Below, one piece after another: positions 45,736 through 55,883 of a DNA stretch of 64,000 nucleotides; position 1 is the first letter of the stretch, and every line of letters begins with the position of its first letter. The notes below the pieces were generated by a model. It did no database searches, was not told the origin of the DNA, and worked only from the letters and a program-made list of their open reading frames with translations. The DNA comes from Hericium rajendrae (taxonomy: Eukaryota > Basidiomycota > Agaricomycetes > Russulales > Hericiaceae), in assembly GCA_033439255.1 (NCBI GenBank), contig CM065891.1:744001-808000 (forward strand), written 5' to 3'. Both the position numbers and the translations under genes were made by a program.

Positions 45736-47053
45736 ATGGGCATCATGACTACCACACCCAGACTACTCACTCCCATTCGTGTCGGCGACCTAACATTGGC
45801 ACACCGCGTCGTACACGCGCCGCTCACGCGCCTTCGCAACGACGCGGCGCATGTCCCTACTGAGCTCGGCTTGCAGTATTATTCGCAACGCGCGAGTGAG
45901 CCTGGCTCGTTGCTCATCACCGAGGGAACTCTCGTTGCGGCCAAGGCGGCCGGGATCCCGCATACACCTGGTATTTAGAACGAGGCGCAAATCGCGGCCT
46001 GGAAGAAGGTCAGTAGCACCATATGATCCTTGTACTGGAGCCGCGAAGCCCGTCGCTGACCAGACGCGGCGACACAGATTGTTGATGCTGTGCATGCTAA
46101 AGGCTCTTACATCTTCCTGCAGCTCGGAGCCACGGGTCGTGTTGCGAACCCTGCCGTGCTGCAGTCCGAAGATCCCTCCTTCCATTACGTCTCCGCCTCG
46201 CCCATTCCCCTTCCTCAGGGAGAGAACACTCCGCGTGCTCTCACCAAGGACGAGATCCATGAGTACGCCGAGCTTTTCGCGACGTCTGCCTACAACGGAG
46301 TACATCGCGCTGGGTTTGACGGTGTCGAGATTCATGGTGGAAATGGAGGCTTGGTTCACCAGTTCTTGGCGAGCGCGACGAACGTCCGCGAGGACGAGTA
46401 CGGCGGCAGCGTCGAGAACAGGGCTACATTTGCATTGGAAATTGTGGACGCGATCGTGAAGACCGTCGGACAGAAGAAGACCGCGTTAAGGATGAGTCCG
46501 TTCTTTTCTCTTTATGGTGCGCTTTTACTGTCTACCTTATGATTCATCTCGCTCCAAATATGATCCTGCTTGCACAGGCATGGAGGAGAAGGACCCGTAT
46601 CCGCTCTACTCCCATCTCGTCACCCGCCTGCGCGAGCTTTTCCCGGACCTTGCTTACATACATTCCATTGAGCCGCGCATGGAGGGCCTAAGCGACACAT
46701 TCCAAGAGGCCACGCCCGATGTCGGGAGGGGCAATGACTTCCTTCGCGATATATGGGCGCCGCGCCCGTTCGTCGTCGCAGGCGGATACAGCAAAGAGAC
46801 GGCGCTACTCGATGCAGAGAAGTATGAATGTGATCTTGTGTCTATTGGCAGGCAATATCTTGCCAATGTGTGTCATCTTACACGGCAGTTGCTGTTATCA
46901 TGCTGATCAGCTTTCGCTCTTTAGCCCGACCTTGTGAGGAGGATCAGAGAAGACCTTCCTTTGAATCAGTACGACCGATCGACATTCTACGCTCCTTTGG
47001 AGCCAAAGGGCTACATCGACTATCCCAGTGTGGATCAGGGGCTCGCGAACTAG
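45736..47053 (+). pseudogene. Old Yellow Enzyme copy 2 with an in-frame stop
   Basis: Same four-exon structure as copy 1 (45736-46008, 46078-46516, 46578-46867, 46925-47053), and the rest of the frame is intact with all splice sites. However, the codon equal to Trp in copy 1 IWNESQ is TAG (45976-45978), ending the protein after 80 residues. Other changes also touch function: the Trp of MQLW is Gly (LQLGATGR). The His/Asn pair in EIHGGNGGLVHQF and the FMN motifs persist. The single stop in an otherwise clean frame points to recent loss, an allele, stop read-through or a sequencing error. A TATA box is retained. Confidence 0.8.
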
Positions 47054-47415
47054 AGTCCAGCCCTTCTCTCGATCATAGTACATTTAGAGCGGTTTTATGT
47101 CAAGACTTAGCAGATGATTCATGTGTTGTTGCCCATGTAATCCACCCCCAATTTTCTTGCACGTCTTGTCTCGTCACTATCATGACTGCTTCGGCATAGA
47201 TGAACACTATCTTGCATGCTCATACCCTCACTCCAATTGTCATCGTTGCACTACCGAACAATACTCTCCGGATGCCAACTCGCCCACCAAGACATTGTCA
47301 AACGATCTGTGCCTGCGGCCACCTCTTGTCACTTCAAGTCCTCGAAAAAATTATATCGCTACAGCATATTTGATGCATGACACATATACTAGGGATACGA
47401 TCGAGACGAGACTGG

Positions 47416-48704
47416 TCAAATATCGATCTTGACTACACGCCCCTCCTTCGCGCTACGCTCGACAGCGTCAACCTGCTTGTAAAGATCCACAGCATCATCG
47501 AACGTCGGATACTGCCCCTTGTCGCCCTTTGCAAACTCGACCCACGCCAGTCCAGGATTCCCCAGCTCATGATCGGTGATATTCACTTCCTCGCCATTCA
47601 AAATGACCTTCGCCGTGAAGGCATGTAGGGCCGCTCCAAAAACGCCTGTGCTCTCCACACGGATATGTCCCTCTTCACCCTCGATCAGCCAGACCAGCGT
47701 CGGACGTGCTTTATCCGTCTCCTTCGTCGCTGTTCCCCCGGAGCGCCAGCTCGCGGTGAGAATAGCGCCGGAGTCACGAAGGATACCGGTGAGGCCCCAC
47801 TGGTCTGGAATCACGTTCGGTCTCGTCTCGCCCGTCGGCTGGAAGTCGTCTCCGACGAGTTTGCTCTCCTTGAAAAGCTGTGCAGACGTCGCGGATACCG
47901 AGGACAAGGGGCCAAGAGCATATGTGATAGTACTCAAGTTATGGCCCACGAAGATGCTGAGCAGTGTCGCGCCTGCGCGAAGACATCAGCACGGTACTCG
48001 GTAAGATCTGGGACAAGTGGCATACCATTACTCGGGTCCAAGGCGTAGTCATCTGCTAATCCATTGAAGGGCACCCAGCCGGGGATCTCCGCAGGCTTGG
48101 CTCCAATCTAGAACAATAGTGAGCAAAGTGGATCTTAGAGCAGAATTGTTATGAGAAGAAATACCCAATTCACTGAAAGAACGCGCCCTATCTTGCCTGA
48201 TGAAACCCAGTCTTTGACCTACAGGTGAAATGAGTTCGAGACAGAGGCCGCGATCTGACGATCGCTCACCTTGTTAACGAGCGGCGACTGCCAGGATTGC
48301 AAGCCGATCAAAGTCCGCACGCCCTTCTGTTTCGCCGCTTCCGCGAGCTCAATACTCTCCTGGAGGTTGCGCCCCAGTGGCCATTCCACAAATACGTCTT
48401 TGCCTGCCGCGATAGCAGGAACAACTGCGGCCTTGTGCTGCGGTGTCTTGACCGAAATGGCGACAAGGTCGACGTCAGGGTCGTTGGCGATCGCCTCGGT
48501 GCTGCCGTGGTACGGTTTCACGGGGCGGGAGAATAAGCCGCTGTACTTCTCAGCGGAAGCCTGCGCGGACTCTGGCGAACTGGTCGAGACTGCTGTCAGC
48601 ACGTACTGATCCAAAAGTGGTTCCTTCAACAAGGGTGGGGCGAGGCTAATCGACGCCCAACCTCTGCTGGAAAGACCGACGAAACCGATTCTTATGGGGG
48701 CCAT
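47416..48704 (-). CDS. Gal80-like Gfo/Idh/MocA family protein, tandem copy A
   Basis: Four minus-strand exons (48704-48270, 48218-48165, 48107-48026, 47972-47416) give 375 residues. The Rossmann half begins MAPIRIGFVGLSSRGWASIS with a GxxGxxxRG-type turn, then DPDVDLVAISVKTPQH. The usual Gfo/Idh/MocA EKP motif reads FVEWPLGRNL: the catalytic Lys is replaced by Trp, as in yeast Gal80 (VEWAL). Exon 2 encodes VKDWVSSGKIGRVLSVNW; exon 4 encodes the C-terminal sheet domain. Loss of the Lys suggests a sensor or regulatory protein, or an enzyme with altered chemistry. It is first of three head-to-tail copies. A TATA box (CTATAAAAG, minus strand, 48796-48805) and a 22-bp repeat array lie upstream. 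Confidence 0.9.
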
Positions 48705-48795
48705 TGATGTACCAGAGCAAGAATTGGGTGAGAATTGCGAAGTGGTTGTGAATGGAGGTTTGAGAATGGTCTTGTTCGTTTGCTCATGGCGTGTA

Positions 48796-48805
48796 CTTTT
48801 ATAGG
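48796..48805 (-). promoter_or_regulatory. TATA box of Gal80-like copy A
   Basis: CCTATAAAAG on the minus strand, ~95 bp upstream of the ATG. The same box occurs at the same distance in copies B (50737-50746) and C (53034-53043). Confidence 0.6.
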
Positions 48806-48846
48806 CGGTCAAACGGCGCCCAATGAGCGCTCCTCCACCGGTACCC

Positions 48847-48934
48847 ACTGAGCACTCACTGGGTGCCTATTGAGCGCTCATTGGGTGCCTACTAAGCGCT
48901 CACTGGGTGCCCACCGAGCGCTCAGTGAATACTT
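48847..48934. repeat. Four 22-bp tandem repeats in the copy A promoter
   Basis: Units at 48847-48868, 48869-48890, 48891-48912 and 48913-48934 follow the pattern ACTGAGCGCTCACTGGGTGC plus two bases. Each carries a (near-)palindromic TGAGCGCTCA core. A further isolated core (ATGAGCGCT) lies at ~48821. The array ends ~40 bp from the TATA box and was not found in the promoters of copies B or C. Confidence 0.8.
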
Positions 48935-49359
48935 AGTCTCAAGTGACAGATGTAGGTTGATATGGTCTGTACAGCTTCATATGAGCGTCGAGTCCCCAGA
49001 AGCAAGACCCCGTGGCTTACACTCTCGTTACATTTTTATGCGATGGCGTGGACGACGTTCAATCAGCAGTCGGTCTCATGTCAGATGCTGGCAACGTCAA
49101 ACTTCCCAGGAGACACCCGAGCTGTCTTTATTGCCGGTCTATAGGCCTATTTGTAGGTCACCTTCATGGTTTGCTATAATCGTGATTAGTTTCGTAGTCC
49201 TGTAATCCACCACTTGCCTCGAAGAATGGTTCTGCTTGAGTCGCCATGGGCTATAGCCGAGATGTAAAGCGAGCGTCTGCAAAACATCTTGCTCTCGGAA
49301 ATTTTAAGGGCAGCCACAAACCGCCCACAAAAAGGATAGGAAAAAACAAGACCGGACTT
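48935..49359. other. Intergenic between Gal80-like copies A and B
   Basis: No gene. 48940-49145 is similar to 51139-51350, the matching position upstream of copy B; a shared stretch is TACAGCTTCATATGAG. The duplication unit therefore includes the upstream region. Confidence 0.6.
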
Positions 49360-50650
49360 TCAAATATCGATCCTAACCCTACGCCCCTCCTTCGCACTAC
49401 GTTCGACGGCATCAACCTGCTTGTAAAGATCTACAGCATCATCGAACGTCGGATAGTGCCCCTTCTCGCCCTTAGCGAATTCCAGCCATGCTAGACCAGT
49501 ATTGCCCAGCTCATGATCAGTGATGCTCACTTCCTCCCCGTTCAAAATGACCTTGTGTACCGCGGCGACGTGTGGGGCCGTTCCGAGAACAGCTGTGCTC
49601 TCCACACGGATATGCCCCTCTTCACCCTCGATCAGCCAGACCAGCGTCGGGCGTGCTTTGTCCATCTCCTTTGTTGCGGTTCCTCCAGAGCGCCAGCTCG
49701 CGGTCAGAATAGCGCCAGAGTCGCGAAGGATACCGGTGAGGCCCCACTGGTCCGGAAGCACGTTCGGCCTCGTCTCGCCCGTCGGCTGGCGATCATTCCC
49801 AACGATCTTGCTTTCTTTGAAAAGCTGCGCGGACATCGCGGATACGGAGGACAAGGGGCCAAGAGCATATGTGATAGCGTTCAAGTTATGGCCCACGAAG
49901 ATGCTGAGCAGCGTCGCGCCTGCGTGAGCACGTCAGCATGTACTTGTGAAGGTCTGGGACAAGCGGCACACCATTTTTCGGGTCTAAGGCGTAGTCATCT
50001 GCTAATCCATTGAAGGGTACCCAGTAGGCGATCTCCGTAGGCTTGGCCCCGATCTAGGTCGACAGTGAGCAAACTGGGTCTTACAGCAGGCTTGCCATGA
50101 GAAGAGATACCCAGTTCACTGAAAGAACACGTCCTATCTTGCCTGACGAAACCCAATCCTTGACCTACGTATAGAATGAGGTTGAGACAGACGCCGCTAA
50201 GTGTTCACCGCCTACCTTGTTGAGAATTGGTGATTGCCAGGACTGCAAGCCAATCAGCGTCCGCACGCCCTTCTGCCTCGCAGCCTCTGCGAGCTCAATA
50301 CTCTCCTGGAGGTTACGCCCCAGCGGCCACTCCACAAACACATCCTTTCCTGCCGCGATAGCAGGAACAACTGCCGCCTTGTGCTGCGGCGTCTTAACCG
50401 AGATCGCGACGAGGTCCACGTCAGGGTCGTTGGCGATCGCCTCGGTGCTGCCGTGGTACGGTTTCACGGGGCGCGAGAGCAGGCCGCTATACTTCTCAGC
50501 GGAAGCCTGCGCGGACTCGGGCGAACTGGTCGAGACTGCTGTCAGCGCGTACTGATCCAAAAGTGGTTCTTTCAGCAAGGGCGGAGCGAGGTTGGTCGAC
50601 GCCCAGCCTCTGCTGGAAAGCCCGACGAAACCGACTTTAATCGGGGCCAT
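49360..50650 (-). CDS. Gal80-like Gfo/Idh/MocA family protein, tandem copy B
   Basis: Same four-exon architecture as copy A and open throughout, from MAPIKVGFVGLSSRGWASTN (ATG at 50648-50650) to the stop at 49360. Exon 2 (VKDWVSSGKIGRVLSVNW) and exon 3 (IGAKPTEIAYWVPFNGLADD) were re-read through their splice sites. The EWP replacement of EKP is kept. It is closest to copy A over exon 1 and exon 4, which suggests the A/B split is the latest duplication. Minus-strand TATA box at 50737-50746. Protein role as for copy A: ligand-sensing regulator or atypical dehydrogenase. Confidence 0.9.
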
Positions 50651-50746
50651 TGATATGATATAGCGAAAACTGAGGGTTACGAAGTGGATGTTAATGAGGG
50701 CCTGAGAATCATCCTGTTCATTCGCTCATGTCGCTGCTTTTATAGG

Positions 50747-51637
50747 GATTGTGTCAGTTTCGGACTATCCCAACGTAGGAAGCTTACAGATACGATAGAG
50801 CTAATCAAAGCAATTCTGTTGCTGACTACGATAGGGGCCCTGCTTGAGTCTACTCTTGAACGATAATCTAGAGAATTGATACAACCTGGTCGATGAGTAT
50901 GCGAAGGCGCGATCCGGAATCAATTTTGGCGTCAACTCACTCCAAACTCATGCTGACTACGTGCACAAACGCCCACCCAGAACGATTAATCATCAATAGT
51001 CCAGTACGCAATGCGACATCCCGATCACGTCTGCATTCGAAGCCGATCTAATTCATAACAATATTATGTGAGAGAATGTGGCTCTGCGTTGGGAAGTCGA
51101 GCTTGTACCGTTTGAGCTTCGACATCGGAGCTCAGTACAGGTGACAACTGACAGATGTCACACGGTCCGTACAGCTTCATATGAGGATCGAGGGCTAAAA
51201 AAATTAAATATCGTGGCTTTCGCTCCTTAGTGATATATGCGATTACATGGACGATATTCAATCCGCAGTCGGAAGTCGGATGCCGGCGATATTTCGAACT
51301 TTTCAAGAGGCGGCCGAGCTGGCTTGACTGCCAGCTTCTCCATATACGTCTCTACACGAGAGATGCGGGTTTTATGCCGATAGAGTGTCGGCCTTCCACC
51401 GTCAGGGCAAACCGATCACTTACCTATAACCCTAATGAGGCGCTTTCATAGTTTGCCGTAATTTCATACTAGTGATTTCGGAGTGTTGTAACTCACCACC
51501 TTCGGAATGGTCCTGTTTAAGTCATCTCGGGGCCATGGCCTAGGTGTAAATCGTGCGTAAGAGAACATCTTGATTATACTGACTCTGGAAAGTTTCAACG
51601 GGATGCCAAAGAGTAGGATAAAACAAAACCGAACTTC
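50747..51637. other. Intergenic between Gal80-like copies B and C
   Basis: No gene. It contains the duplicated upstream block (51139-51350) shared with 48940-49145. Confidence 0.55.
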
Positions 51638-52930
51638 TCAAATATCAACGTTAACCCTATGCCCCTCCTTCGCACTGCGCTCGATCGCATCGAGATGCTT
51701 GTAGAGATCCACGGCGTCATCGAACGTCGGATAATTCCCCTTCTCGCCCTTCGCAAACTCGACCCACGCCAGCCCCGTATTCCCCAGCTCATGATCAGTG
51801 ATGGCCACTTCCTCGCCGTTCAAAATGACCTTGTGCGTCGCGGCAATTTGAGGGCCAGCCCCGAACAGGTGCGTGCTCTCCACGCGGATATGCCCCTCCT
51901 CGCCCTCGATCAGCCAGACCAGCGTCGGGCGCGCCTTGTCCGTCTCCTTCGTCGCGGTCCCGCCGGTGCGGAAGCTCGCGGTCAGGATGGCGCCCGAGTC
52001 GCGCAGGATGCCCGTGAACGCCCACTGGTCGGGAGTCAGGCTCGGCGCCGTCTCGCCCGTCGGGTGGTTGTCGGCTCCGACGAACTTGGTCTCCTTGAAA
52101 AGCTGCGCGGACGTCGCGGATACAGAGGACACAGGACCGAGGGCGTATATGATATTACTCAGAGAATGGCCGACGGGTATGGAAAGGAACGTTGCGCCTG
52201 CGTAGTCAAGCCAGATCAGTCCTAAGCAAGGTCTCTGAAAAGCGTCCCACCATTTTTCGGGTCTAAACTATAGTCGTCGGCTAACCCATTATGGAAGGGC
52301 ACCCAGACGGGGACTTCTGCAGGCTTGGCTCCAATCTAGGTCGGCAAAGATGAGTAAACTCTCAGAACATGCTTGTCGTGAAAAGACGCACCCAATTCAC
52401 AGAGAGGACGCGGCCTATCTTGCCTGACGACACCCATTCTTTCACCTATAACTTGAGTGAGATCGAGAGCAGGCCGAAAGCTCACCATCACTCACCTTGT
52501 TTGTGAGGGGCGTCTGCCATGACTGCAAGCCAATGAAAGTCCGCACGCCCTTCTGCTTCGCAGCTTCCGCGAGCTCGATACTCTCCTGGAGGTTACGTCC
52601 CAGAGGCCACTCCACAAACACATCCTTGCCTGCCGTGATAGCAGGAATCAGCGCCGCCTTGTGCTGCGGCGTCTTGACTGAGACCGCAACGAGGTCGACG
52701 TCGGGGTCGTTGGCGATCGACTCGGTGCTGCCGTGGTACGGTCTCACGGGGCGCGAGAACAGGTCGCCGTACTTCTTCGCGGAAGCCCGTGCGGACTCGG
52801 GCGAACTGGTCGACACGGCTGTGAGCGTGTATTGATCTGACAGCGGTGCCTTCAGCAAAGGCGGCGCGAGATTCGTCGACGCCCAACCCCTGCTGGAGAG
52901 TCCGACGAAGCCGATCCTGATAGGGGCCAT
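51638..52930 (-). CDS. Gal80-like Gfo/Idh/MocA family protein, tandem copy C
   Basis: Four exons, open from the ATG at 52928-52930 (MAPIRIGFVGLSSRGWASTN) to the stop at 51638. Exon 2 reads VKEWVSSGKIGRVLSVNW; exon 3 has one extra residue (WVPFHNGLADDYSLDPKNG). It is the most diverged of the three (IPVGHSLSNIIYALGPVSS) but keeps the FVEWPLGRNL signature and all splice sites. The two broken family fragments (28285-28788 and 62185-62512) resemble this copy at the positions compared. Minus-strand TATA-like box at 53034-53043. Confidence 0.9.
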
Positions 52931-53940
52931 GAGTGTAGATGCGGTAAAGCTTGGATAAATATCCTATGAAGCCAGGTGTGAATATGAATGAGGAGCTGTG
53001 AATTGTCCAGTCAGTAGGGTACCGACGTCGCTGATTTTATAGGCATTCCGTCAGATAGGCATTCTGCCAGCTTCGAGCCATCTTGACATCAAACTCACAA
53101 ATGTAGGGAAGCAAATTTAGACCTCGTTAAGGGGATCGCCGAGCGCCGACTACGACGCGTGTCCTGTCAACCCTGCTTATGTCCGCCCGGCTTATGATCT
53201 AGAGAATGGAGCATATAACTGTCAATGCAATGACGAAGGTGCGATCTGTAATCAAGTTGACTTCCACTCACTTAAGCCCATGCCGGATGCGTACGCAACT
53301 ATCGAGCCGGGGTCTGGTCGATGTGCCTGTGGATAGTCAGTACGACTCCGTGACGCAGTTTCTGAATGACGCCTTCATTCGAAGTGTGTCTTCTAGTATA
53401 CAGAACGGCTCGGGGAAGTGTATGGGAGAGGGTCTGTGCCCATTGAAGCCGACCATCCAAAATCGACACGTGCGACGGCGGCAGTTGTCATTCCGTGCGG
53501 CCTCGTGAGAGTAGAGTTCTCATAGCTACACTAGGTTGCATCCGACGGGATCTATAATGGGACACAAAGTCAGCACATGAGCTCCTCAAAAATCGAAACA
53601 GTATACGGGCATACATTTTGCGGCTTCAGGACGGAACAATTATCAGTGCGCCAATTGAAAGATACATCGAAAGAGTGCCTGAGCTTTGAACACGCACCGC
53701 CGGTACGACTTCGCAGCTCTGTAATCTGTAACGCACCATCGGGCGGTAGAAATTCGAATCGTCTTGGATAGCCTGTGAAAGCATCACAGCACATCTTGTC
53801 CATGATCGTTCCAAACAACTCAAACGCAACCCACACTTCCAAAACCACAAGACCCAATTTCCGCGACGCCTGAATCCAAACGCATGGGTATCCCAAGTCC
53901 GATATGAAAACGTCCTGTACAAGCCACCTGTCCATTCCGA
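52931..53940. other. Intergenic, ~1 kb without a supported gene
   Basis: Promoter of Gal80-like copy C on the left and the 3' flank of the PL14-like gene on the right. No convincing gene. Confidence 0.45.
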
Positions 53941-55279
53941 CTACAACATGAATATTGCACCGAGCAGTGCGCAGACCGCATATATCCACAGATTCATCGA
54001 AACGCGCGGCGCGCCGTTGGGCGCCGTTAAGTTCGATGGCGCCGTGCCGGCGAAGACCTGGAAGTTGCGGAAGTAGGTGTGCATCGTGGAGTTTGGTGCC
54101 CAAGAATCGTCGCCGCCTGTAAATGGCATTAAAAGTTACGCTTGGCTTTATTCTACATCGATGGACAGTGCTCACCACCGAAGAAAGTTCTGGAGAAGAC
54201 GAAATTCGCATGAATGGAGATTAAAAAAGGTTATGATGTCAACTTACGAGATGTACAGGCCGGCCGTGTAAACGGCGTCGCTGGTGCGGATCTGGACGTC
54301 ATTCTTGGTCAATGCCTGCTGGTCATTGTTGCTGAGAGAGTAAGCGCCATATTCTTGCTCAGCCATTGTCTCTCAATTCAAATTGCAACTCAACTTACTA
54401 GAGTGTGATTTGGCCGTTGGCGACATTGGGAGGGTTGTTGAGCCGCACGACGAGTGAAATGCGCTGCCATCTGGACGGAAAATAAACAATTGGAAGGATT
54501 CGAGATGGAACTTTCCCTTACTGTGCGGGGGAGAAAGCGAAGGACCCGCGGTCAATGCTAATACCGTCTGTATCATCACATATCACGCCGTCGCTCTTCG
54601 TGATGCTTCTCTTGCTATTTGGGCAGATACCATCTGTGCGAGGTACATATGCATAGACTGTTCACCAAAGTACGTCAACGTAGTTCGACACAAAACCAAA
54701 GACGCACATACCTTCCCCCTGTCCTGCGGTCCGCCACATCAACCTTGTGCTGAAACAATTCGTGCCATTGGCTTGGTTGCCACCAGAGCACCCATCGAGT
54801 TCCGGGCCGCCGCGGAGCCCAGGCAGCTTGCCGCCTTTCACCCACTGGTATCCCTGGTCGAAAGCAATCTCGTACGTCACAAGCATGGCCTCGAACGGCT
54901 GCGAGCTGCTGCTGTTGAACATCGACACCATCTGCGTACCGCCCTGGTTGCCTGCGGAAAACGAGCCTGCGGGATACGTGACCTGCAAAACGGGGCCAGA
55001 TGCGTTCTGCGAGCCTGGCGCAGGTGCATTCGGGAAGGGATCCGCGACGAAATCGACGAACGACGCCCCGTTCTCAATTTTGTTCCTGTTGAGATTCCAA
55101 TTCGAGGTGATGAAAGATTGGGTGTCGGAGTTGCTCATCGTCGCGGTGGGGAATGGGATGGCCGTGCTGGTGGTCAGAGAGTACTGAGCCGCGATGGCCG
55201 AGGCGGGCGTGCTGGATGCAGCATTTACTTGGAGAAAGAGAGGGATAAGGAGCGATGAAAGAAGGATTATTCGTGCCAT
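53941..55279 (-). CDS. Secreted PL14-like (polysaccharide lyase 14 domain) protein, probably GPI-anchored
   Basis: Six minus-strand exons (55279-54712, 54657-54522, 54470-54399, 54331-54248, 54189-54176, 54116-53941) give 349 residues. A signal peptide (MARIILLSSLLIPLFLQVNA) is followed by a Ser/Thr-rich linker. The beta-jelly-roll domain carries VLQVTYPAGSFS, YEIAFDQGYQWVKGGKLPGL, RGG and LDGCSGG, the conserved face of fungal polysaccharide lyase family 14-like proteins, then WQRISLVVRLN and FFGGGDDSWAPN. The last ~20 residues are hydrophobic (LWIYAVCALLGAIFML) after a small-residue stretch, typical of a GPI signal. PL14 enzymes cleave uronic-acid polymers by beta-elimination; which polymer this one uses is unknown. 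Exon 5 is only 14 nt. Confidence 0.85.
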
Positions 55280-55883
55280 AGCCAATTGGTGGATTGCTGT
55301 GTGCGTGCGGCTAAGCACCCTGCTGTTACACACGGTGGTAGTGATGATGAGGTTCTTATAAAGACGTTCTCGAAAGCGACACTATGGTATTAAGGTTCCG
55401 GACCTTTCGTCTGTAGAAGTGCAAGCTTGCAAATCAGGTAGATCGTCTGAAGCAAAGTAGTGAGTGAAGCATGGCCTGGGCGTGAACTGTCTGTTAGCAC
55501 AGCCTGAGCGTAGGATGGCGGTCACTTTCGCCACACATTGCTACATTTGGCGCACGATCATCGCAAAAAGAAACATTTTCTTTGTTTTCGGAGCTTGTTG
55601 GTGGCATTTCAGTACTCAAACTTTCTTCGACCACAACTTCGTTGAAGACTTGTCAGTCACAACATCGTCCCCAGATATATTATCCTGCAGTCCTGGCTGA
55701 TCTCTGCGCCAATTGACTTCATGATGAGGTACGTCTGTCGCTACTCTATTGCTCTTGAAGCTGACCTTCAACCGTCTGCTGTGATGGACAATTTGTAGCG
55801 CGGCGGAGTACTGGGCTACTGCCGGACATAGGCGTTTCGTCCAGTTGGCAATTCCAACCACGAGCGGCCCCGGAACCCAGGAC
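55280..55883. other. Divergent promoter region
   Basis: Shared upstream region of the PL14-like gene and the plus-strand F-box gene. No separate gene. A short upstream exon of the F-box gene could lie here. Confidence 0.4.

Noticed and set aside
53570-54211. A 213-codon minus-strand frame over the 3' end of the PL14-like gene
   Set aside because: It only appears by reading through introns and the 3' flank in another phase; the spliced PL14-like frame explains the region.
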